From Elusimicrobiota bacterium (GTDB lineage Bacteria > Omnitrophota > Gorgyraeia > Zapsychrales > Fredricksoniimonadaceae), in the NCBI GenBank assembly GCA_012514595.1, contig JAAYZZ010000013.1, positions 1 to 11,049 on the forward strand: a DNA stretch of 11,049 nt, in the 5' to 3' direction. Below are positions 6,571 to 11,049 of the stretch, one piece after another (position 1 is the stretch's first letter; every line of letters starts with the position of its first letter). A model generated the notes under the pieces. It ran no database searches and was not told where the DNA came from. It was given only the letters and a program-made list of their open reading frames with translations. The translations under genes were made by a program, and so were the position numbers.

Positions 6571-7764
6571 TTATAAAAGGCCGTACTTTCGGCAGACAAA
6601 GTCGGAAAAAGGAAAGGCACAGGTAAAGGCCGGAGAGACGGCGTTGAGGACATGTACAGAGGCGGCATCGGATTCAATGACGAAATCCTGAACGAGTTCA
6701 AGTGTCGTCTTGTCCAACAGCTGCGCCCGGATCCCGGGGCGGGTGAAATCGCCGAATCCCTCCGGGTCCACGGGGACCATCTTTCTGGCCAGGCCGATGA
6801 AGTAACGACGGGAATACTTGCGCATCTCCTCAAAGGCCAGATCCCGGAAGCCAAAGGCGTTGGTCGCAAAAAGCTGGGCCTCACGGAGCGCGATCTCCAG
6901 GAACTCGCCAGGACGGAACCTCTCGCGGAAAGTGTAGTTCTCTCGCCAGAACGCGGGGATCGCGGTCGGACCGATCTTGATCGTCCCGTCAACGGCCTTG
7001 GTGTAATGAACCCCCAGGAAAGGATTACGCAGATCGGGGACCGGATAGATGTTCATCCGAACATCGTCCCTGTTCTTCTTGTACTTCAGGTACAAACCTT
7101 TAAAGGGGATCATCGTGTACTTGTCCCCGAAACCGAAGTCCTGCGCCACCTTGTCCGCGTAGAGCCCTGCGCAATTGATGATCTTCTTCCCTTCAAAATC
7201 CCCTTGTGAGGTAATAACGACCTGCCCCTGGCGCCCTTTGTAGGCGGTCGAGAAGAGCATCTCAACACCGGAGGACAAAAGGTCTTTCTTGAGCGAATCC
7301 AGAACGGCCCGGGGCTCGAGGCTTGCGGTATCCGGCGAGTAGAGCGCCTCACGGAATGTCCCCACGCCGGGCTCAAGCGCCTTGGCCTCCTCTTCAGAGA
7401 TCAGACGGACAGTCGATCCGTTCCGCCTCCCCCGCGCATCCAGCTCATGCAACTGCAAGAGCTCATCCACGTCCATGGCCACGACCAGTTTCCCGCAGGC
7501 ATTGACCGGGATCCCACGCTCCTGGCAATAGGCCTTCATCTGACGGTTCCCTTCGACCGTGAAGCGGGCCTTCAGACTGTCGGCCGTGTAATAAAATCCG
7601 GCGTGAAGAACACCGCTGTTGCGGCCCGAGGAATGGGCGCCGACATCGGGCTCTTTTTCAAGGACAAGAATACGAAGATGGGGTGCATTCTTCTTGAGGG
7701 ACCGCGCGATCGAAAGCCCGATGATGCCCGCACCGACGATGACACGATCAAAGACGCGGGGCAC
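6571..7764 (-). CDS. lhgO: L-2-hydroxyglutarate oxidase-like FAD-dependent oxidoreductase
   Basis: A DAO-family flavoprotein of 397 residues, the usual length for LhgO, which oxidises L-2-hydroxyglutarate to 2-oxoglutarate and in E. coli passes electrons to the membrane quinone pool. The FAD-binding beta-alpha-beta is at the N-terminus (VIVGAGIIGLSIARSL, residues 8-23, with acidic E36 ending strand 2), followed by GAHSSGRNSGVLHAGFYY (42-59). The central NIYPVPDLRNPFLGVHYT and KIGPTAIPAFWRENY segments and the C-terminal HVLNAVSPAFT block resemble LhgO more than other DAO enzymes. No membrane segment is evident. The start is GTG 7764, with AAGGA about six bases upstream, two bases after the metW stop, so it is the last gene of the nadA-metX-metW operon. 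Substrate is inferred from similarity only; another 2-hydroxy acid is possible. Confidence 0.83.
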   Translation of the reverse strand: MPRVFDRVIVGAGIIGLSIARSLKKNAPHLRILVLEKEPDVGAHSSGRNSGVLHAGFYYTADSLKARFTVEGNRQMKAYCQERGIPVNACGKLVVAMDVDELLQLHELDARGRRNGSTVRLISEEEAKALEPGVGTFREALYSPDTASLEPRAVLDSLKKDLLSSGVEMLFSTAYKGRQGQVVITSQGDFEGKKIINCAGLYADKVAQDFGFGDKYTMIPFKGLYLKYKKNRDDVRMNIYPVPDLRNPFLGVHYTKAVDGTIKIGPTAIPAFWRENYTFRERFRPGEFLEIALREAQLFATNAFGFRDLAFEEMRKYSRRYFIGLARKMVPVDPEGFGDFTRPGIRAQLLDKTTLELVQDFVIESDAASVHVLNAVSPAFTCAFPFSDFVCRKYGLL

Positions 7765-7766
7765 GG

Positions 7767-8351
7767 TCAGTCCTTTCGGATCACAAAGATCGCCTCTTCG
7801 GCCAGAAGATTGGGAGCCAATACGACCTCCTTTCCTGCTGTCAAGTAACGGGCCCTCTCGATGGAGATGCCCTTCTTGGCGCAGAAGGAACGGAAATCCT
7901 TGAGGCTGAGGAAACGAAGGTTCGGCGTGTCATACCAGTGGAACGGCAGGCTCTTGGTGACCGGAACCCGTCCTCGAAAGAAAAGCTGGAGCCGTGCGCC
8001 CAGGTGGCAGAAATTTGGGATCCCGACGATCACATGACGCCCGACCCGCAACGCCTCACCCAAGACCTTGTCGATCTTGAGGACCTGCTGGAGGCTCTCG
8101 TTGAAGATCACATAATCAAAACGTTTGTCCCCGTAGACCCCGAGCCCGTCATTGATGTTTCCCTGTGTGACCGCCACACCCCGCTCCAGGCACCGCAGGA
8201 CCTCCTCCTCGTCGATCTCGATGCCGGTCCCCCGGACCCCCTTCTGCTCCTTGAGAAAGGCCAGGAGGTCGCCGTTGCCGCAGCCCAGATCGAGGACGCG
8301 GGCCCCCGGCTCAATGATCCCGGCAATGATCTCGTGGTCAAGACGGATCAT
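7767..8351 (-). CDS. metW: MetW, methyltransferase-fold partner of MetX
   Basis: MetW is a small class I SAM-methyltransferase-fold protein almost always encoded next to metX and needed for homoserine acylation activity in several bacteria. This 194-residue copy has motif I LDLGCGNGD (20-28), the acidic strand-2 end GTGIEID (41-47), FDYVIFNESLQQV in the middle, and the family-specific GIPNFCHLGARLQL and FHWYDTPNLRF blocks. The ATG at 8351 overlaps the metX stop by four bases (ATGA), showing tight translational coupling. The ribosome binding site (AAGAGAG, about six bases upstream) is weak, which fits coupling. Whether it methylates anything is not known from sequence. Confidence 0.94.
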   Translation of the reverse strand: MIRLDHEIIAGIIEPGARVLDLGCGNGDLLAFLKEQKGVRGTGIEIDEEEVLRCLERGVAVTQGNINDGLGVYGDKRFDYVIFNESLQQVLKIDKVLGEALRVGRHVIVGIPNFCHLGARLQLFFRGRVPVTKSLPFHWYDTPNLRFLSLKDFRSFCAKKGISIERARYLTAGKEVVLAPNLLAEEAIFVIRKD

Positions 8352-9460
8352 TTTCGCTCTCTTTCCACCCGGACCAGATAGTTCTTGATCACCCGGGTCT
8401 GGTCATCGAACTCCACAAGAAAGGCATCATGCCCGTAGTCGGTCTTCATCTCGACATAGGACACATCCACATCATTCGCCTGAAGGGCCCTGACCAAACT
8501 CTGCGATTGATAGGACGGATACAGCCAGTCCGACGTAAAACTGATAATCAGCATGTCCGCCCGCACGCCCGAGACGACGTCGCTCAACTTTCTGTCCCCG
8601 TCGGTCAGATCAAAATAATCCATGGCCTTGGTCAGATACAGATAACTGTTGGCATCGAACCGGTCCACAAAGCTCATCCCGCGGTACTGAAGATACCCTT
8701 CGACCTCGAAATCCTTGGCGAACGAATACCCCAGGGCGTCTTTCTCGACGAGTTTTCGTCCAAACTTCTGCTCCATCGACGCTTCGCTCATATACGTGAT
8801 GTGCCCGACCATCCGCGCGATCGCCAGCCCCCGCTTGGGAACGGCCTTGCCGTAATAATCCCCCTCCATCCATTCGGGATCGGCCATCACCGCCTGACGT
8901 CCGACCTCATGAAAGGCGATCTGCTGGGCGGAATGCCGATGGCAGGCCGCGATCACGATCGAAGAAAGCACGCTCTCGGGGAACATGATGGGCCACACCA
9001 GGGCCTGCATCCCTCCCATGGACCCGCCCGCCACACATAAAAGCTTCCGGATCCCCAAATGATCGATCAGCCTCTTCTCGAGCGCCACCATGTCCTGGAT
9101 CGTGATGACGGGGAACGCCAAGCCAAAGGGCTTCCCTGTCGATGAATCAACGGAAGAAGGCCCGGTTGTCCCCTTACAACTTCCCAGGGTGTTGGAACAA
9201 ATAACAAAATACTTGTCCGTATCAAAGGCCTTCCCGGAACCGATCATCTCCTCCCACCATCCGGGCTTTTCGCCGGAAGCGCCGTTGGAAGAGGCATGGG
9301 CATCCCCCGTAAAAGCATGGGTGATGAGGACCGCGTTCGACCGGTCGGGATTCAGGGTACCGTAGGTCTCGTAGGCGACGGTGACCGGGGACAGGAAGAT
9401 CCCGCTCTTCAACAGGAGGGGCTCCTGAAAGACGATCTGTTTCTTGTCAATGACAGCCAC
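8348..9460 (-). CDS. metX: MetX, homoserine O-acyltransferase (probably acetyl)
   Basis: An alpha/beta-hydrolase-fold enzyme that activates homoserine with an acyl-CoA for methionine synthesis by sulfhydrylation. Using the GTG start (370 aa), the catalytic triad is Ser147 in GGSMGGMQALVW, Asp311 in SFTSDWLYPS and His344 in YGHDAFL. The oxyanion region LGSCKGTTGPSS (92-103) and the N-terminal TVAYETYGTLN are typical of MetX. I chose GTG 9460 because AGGGAGG sits five bases before it and VAVIDKKQ then matches the usual MetX N-terminus. An ATG at 9487, overlapping the nadA stop as ATGA, would add nine residues but has no Shine-Dalgarno. Acetyl versus succinyl specificity cannot be settled by eye. 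The next gene, metW, overlaps by four bases. Confidence 0.94.
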   Translation of the reverse strand: MAVIDKKQIVFQEPLLLKSGIFLSPVTVAYETYGTLNPDRSNAVLITHAFTGDAHASSNGASGEKPGWWEEMIGSGKAFDTDKYFVICSNTLGSCKGTTGPSSVDSSTGKPFGLAFPVITIQDMVALEKRLIDHLGIRKLLCVAGGSMGGMQALVWPIMFPESVLSSIVIAACHRHSAQQIAFHEVGRQAVMADPEWMEGDYYGKAVPKRGLAIARMVGHITYMSEASMEQKFGRKLVEKDALGYSFAKDFEVEGYLQYRGMSFVDRFDANSYLYLTKAMDYFDLTDGDRKLSDVVSGVRADMLIISFTSDWLYPSYQSQSLVRALQANDVDVSYVEMKTDYGHDAFLVEFDDQTRVIKNYLVRVERERK

Positions 9461-9465
9461 ACGGG

Positions 9466-9472
9466 CCTCCCT
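9466..9472 (-). promoter_or_regulatory. Ribosome binding site supporting the GTG start of metX
   Basis: The minus strand reads AGGGAGG here, followed by CCCGT and then GTG at 9460. This is the strongest ribosome binding site near the 5' end of metX and argues for GTG over the upstream ATG at 9487. Confidence 0.6.
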
Positions 9473-9483
9473 TGATAGGGACC

Positions 9484-10545
9484 TCATTCGCAGGCGCGCA
9501 CAACAGCAGGGACCTCCCCCTGGGCGTAACGGAACATCGCCTCAAGGGACTTCTGGGCACGGACACGGACGCCCTCGGCGATCTCCACCCTCTCCGCAGG
9601 CCTCGGAGAGGTCAGCACCCGACGGATATCCTCCAGCGCATTCGACTTCATATATTTGCACAACGTGCAACTGCCCACAAGTTCCTTGTCGGGAAATTCG
9701 GACTGGAGCCGCGAGGAAAGACCGCACTCGGTGAGCATCAGGAACTGCCGGGCCGGACTTTTGCGCATATAATCCAGCATCTGCTCGGTCCCGCCGACAA
9801 AATCGGAATTCGCCACCACATCCGCATTACACTCCGGATGACTGATGATCTTGGCCTCCGGGTATTCAGAACGGATCTTGAAGATCTGCTCGCGCGTATA
9901 CTCCTCATGCACATAGCAGCTCCCGGACCAGAAATGGATCGTCTTGTCGATCCCCCGGCGGCTCATCTCGTTCACCAGATTGATCCCCATGAATTTGTCG
10001 GGAAGAAAGTAGATCTTGTCGTTGGGGATGGCCTCGACGATCTTGTAGACATTGGCAGATGTCACACAAACGTCGCATTCGGCCTTGACCTCTGCGGTCG
10101 TGTTCACGTAACAGACAAAAGTGTGATCAGGATACTTCTCCCGCATCCGGCGGACATCGGCCGCCGTGACGCAGTCTGCCAAGGTACACCCCTGTTCGCG
10201 CGCCGGGACAAGGACCTCTTTGTCAGGATTCAGGATCTTGGCCGTCTCCCCCATGAAGCGGACGGCCACAAAGACGATCACCTTGGCCGAGGTATTGATG
10301 GCATCCTTGCTCAACTTGTAGGAATCTCCCACAAAATCCGCAACCCCGTAAACGATCTCGGGCGTCACATAGGAATGGACCAGGATCACCGCATTCTTCT
10401 CGGCCTTGAGACGAAGGATCTCGTTAACGACGGGGATCAGCTCCTCGCATTTTTTGAGCGAGTACTGGCACACGCTCCCCCCGACCCGGATATTACGCAA
10501 ACGATGATAAAGGTCCTTGGCTGTCATTTGAATAGCGACGGACAT
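9484..10545 (-). CDS. nadA: NadA, quinolinate synthase ([4Fe-4S] enzyme)
   Basis: NadA condenses iminoaspartate with dihydroxyacetone phosphate to quinolinate, the first aromatic intermediate of de novo NAD synthesis. The 353-residue protein shows VADFVGDSYKLS (68-79), FMGETAKILNPDK (97-109), YVNTTAEVKAECD (146-158), FWSGSCYVH (205-213) and HPECNADVV (236-244). The three cluster ligands are predicted as Cys120 (QGCTLAD), Cys210 (SGSCYVH) and Cys296 (CTLCKYMK); the 90 and 86 residue spacings fit the family. There are many further cysteines (125, 145, 157, 160, 239, 274, 293). ATG 10545 is preceded by GGGAGG; the frame extends 30 codons upstream, but that part overlaps the promoter. No nadB or nadC is visible, so the iminoaspartate source is elsewhere. 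It is the first gene of an operon with metX, metW and the lhgO-like gene. Confidence 0.96.
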   Translation of the reverse strand: MSVAIQMTAKDLYHRLRNIRVGGSVCQYSLKKCEELIPVVNEILRLKAEKNAVILVHSYVTPEIVYGVADFVGDSYKLSKDAINTSAKVIVFVAVRFMGETAKILNPDKEVLVPAREQGCTLADCVTAADVRRMREKYPDHTFVCYVNTTAEVKAECDVCVTSANVYKIVEAIPNDKIYFLPDKFMGINLVNEMSRRGIDKTIHFWSGSCYVHEEYTREQIFKIRSEYPEAKIISHPECNADVVANSDFVGGTEQMLDYMRKSPARQFLMLTECGLSSRLQSEFPDKELVGSCTLCKYMKSNALEDIRRVLTSPRPAERVEIAEGVRVRAQKSLEAMFRYAQGEVPAVVRACE

Positions 10546-10575
10546 GCTTCCCTCCCAACGGTCTTTTAATGGGGT

Positions 10576-10604
10576 ACTATATATCAATGCGTCCGTGAAT
10601 TCAA
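10576..10604 (-). promoter_or_regulatory. Sigma70-type promoter of the nadA-metX-metW operon
   Basis: On the minus strand, TTGAAT (10604-10599) and TATAGT (10581-10576) are 17 bases apart. A start near 10569 gives a leader of about 24 bases to the nadA ATG, which carries GGGAGG. The -35 box overlaps an 8-base palindrome, TGAATTCA (10596-10603). The location, just after the miaB-type gene and an AT-rich patch in an otherwise GC-rich region, supports it. Confidence 0.68.
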
Positions 10605-10706
10605 GAATGGTTTGGAGAGGTTTAGGGAGGGCCAAGATGCCTTCGCTACCAACAATTGATCTGGCCCCGAATGGCAGGAGTCCGCCCCTCCCTGTGACGG
10701 CACACC

Positions 10707-10722
10707 GGACGAGACGTCGTCC
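10707..10722 (-). other. Stem-loop immediately after the miaB-type stop codon
   Basis: The minus strand reads GGACGA-CGTC-TCGTCC, a perfect 6-bp GC-rich stem with a four-base loop, starting at the base after the TGA. There is no U-run after it, so it is not a standard intrinsic terminator. It may mark or protect the 3' end of the upstream mRNA. The remaining bases to the nadA promoter (10605-10706) show no gene. Confidence 0.4.
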
Positions 10723-11049
10723 TCATTTCCGCTCTCCCTTGAGCTGATGCGGCGTCGCGTCCATGATGCGGACATTCAGGAAATCTCCGGGACGAAGGCC
10801 ATCCAGGGCAAGGGTCACGATCTTGTTGCCGTCGTTGCGCGCGTAAACGATCCCCCTATCTCGCATGATCTCCTCGACAAGGACCTCTTGGTCCTCGCCG
10901 ATCGCAGCCGCGTTCTTTTGAAGGGAACCCTCTGTCTGAAGACGATTGAGCGCCACGATCCTTCGGGTCTTTTCTTCTTCCGGCACATCGTCAGAGAGCT
11001 CCTTCGCCGCCCGCGTATTAGGGCGAGGGGAATACTTGAAAATAAAGGC
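10723..11049 (-). CDS. miaB: MiaB-type tRNA methylthiotransferase, C-terminal part (5' end outside window)
   Basis: MiaB is a radical-SAM enzyme with two [4Fe-4S] clusters that adds the 2-methylthio group to i6A37 of tRNAs reading UNN codons. Only 108 C-terminal residues are present; the minus-strand frame is open to the window edge. It begins AFIFKYSPRPNTRAAK, and FKYSPRP near the end of the radical-SAM domain is typical of MiaB rather than RimO. A linker follows, with VPEEEKTRRIVALNRLQ, then a TRAM domain over about the last 60 residues (EVLVEEIMRDRG ... YARNDGNKIVTL ... RPGDFLNVRIMDATPHQLKGE). The cluster-binding cysteines lie outside the window, so activity cannot be judged. An internal GTG at 10986 is not the start. 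The related MtaB is the main alternative. nadA follows on the same strand, with its own promoter. Confidence 0.85.
   Translation of the reverse strand, partial: AFIFKYSPRPNTRAAKELSDDVPEEEKTRRIVALNRLQTEGSLQKNAAAIGEDQEVLVEEIMRDRGIVYARNDGNKIVTLALDGLRPGDFLNVRIMDATPHQLKGERK

Noticed and set aside
9472..10569. Plus-strand frame of 365 codons opposite nadA
   Set aside because: Shadow of nadA; its translation has no recognisable domain, and nadA's cluster motifs explain the stretch.

Overview
The window reads as the chromosome of a free-living, Gram-negative-type bacterium, moderately GC-rich by eye, with tightly packed housekeeping genes. Gene content (MurB, a complete SUF iron-sulfur assembly system, NadA, MetX/MetW, MiaB) does not fix the lineage. 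An uncultured phylum such as Omnitrophota, Nitrospirota or a deltaproteobacterial group would fit, but that is a guess. I see no phage, transposon, CRISPR or toxin-antitoxin signature. Nearly every base belongs to a gene, and no gene-free stretch exceeds about 180 bases.

Layout from left to right. Positions 1-348 (+) hold the C-terminal part of murB. It converges, with a two-base gap, on a 65-codon gene of unknown function (351-548, -), which lies just downstream of a tRNA-Arg(UCG) gene (581-653, -). Next comes the SUF operon on the minus strand, transcribed in the order nfu - sufB - sufC - sufD - sufS - sufU (6455 down to 739). A clear sigma70-type promoter (TTGACG, 17 bp, TATATT) lies in front of nfu and carries a dyad and a direct repeat that could be operators.

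A second minus-strand operon reads nadA - metX - metW - L-2-hydroxyglutarate oxidase (10545 down to 6571). It has its own promoter (TTGAAT, 17 bp, TATAGT) and the genes abut or overlap. At the right edge is the C-terminal end of a MiaB-type tRNA methylthiotransferase, also on the minus strand, with a short stem-loop right after its stop.

How the genes work together. SufS removes sulfur from cysteine, SufU accepts it, SufBCD builds the Fe-S cluster and Nfu probably carries it to clients. Two Fe-S enzymes, NadA and MiaB, sit immediately upstream, so assembly machinery and clients are neighbours. MetX activates homoserine for methionine synthesis with MetW as its usual partner, NadA makes quinolinate for NAD, and the flavin oxidase probably clears L-2-hydroxyglutarate. 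Most of the window is ordinary core metabolism. The least explained items are the small tryptophan-rich protein, the possible operators at the suf promoter, the Cys/His-rich segment in SufS and the oxidase in the nadA-met operon. I found no convincing new system.
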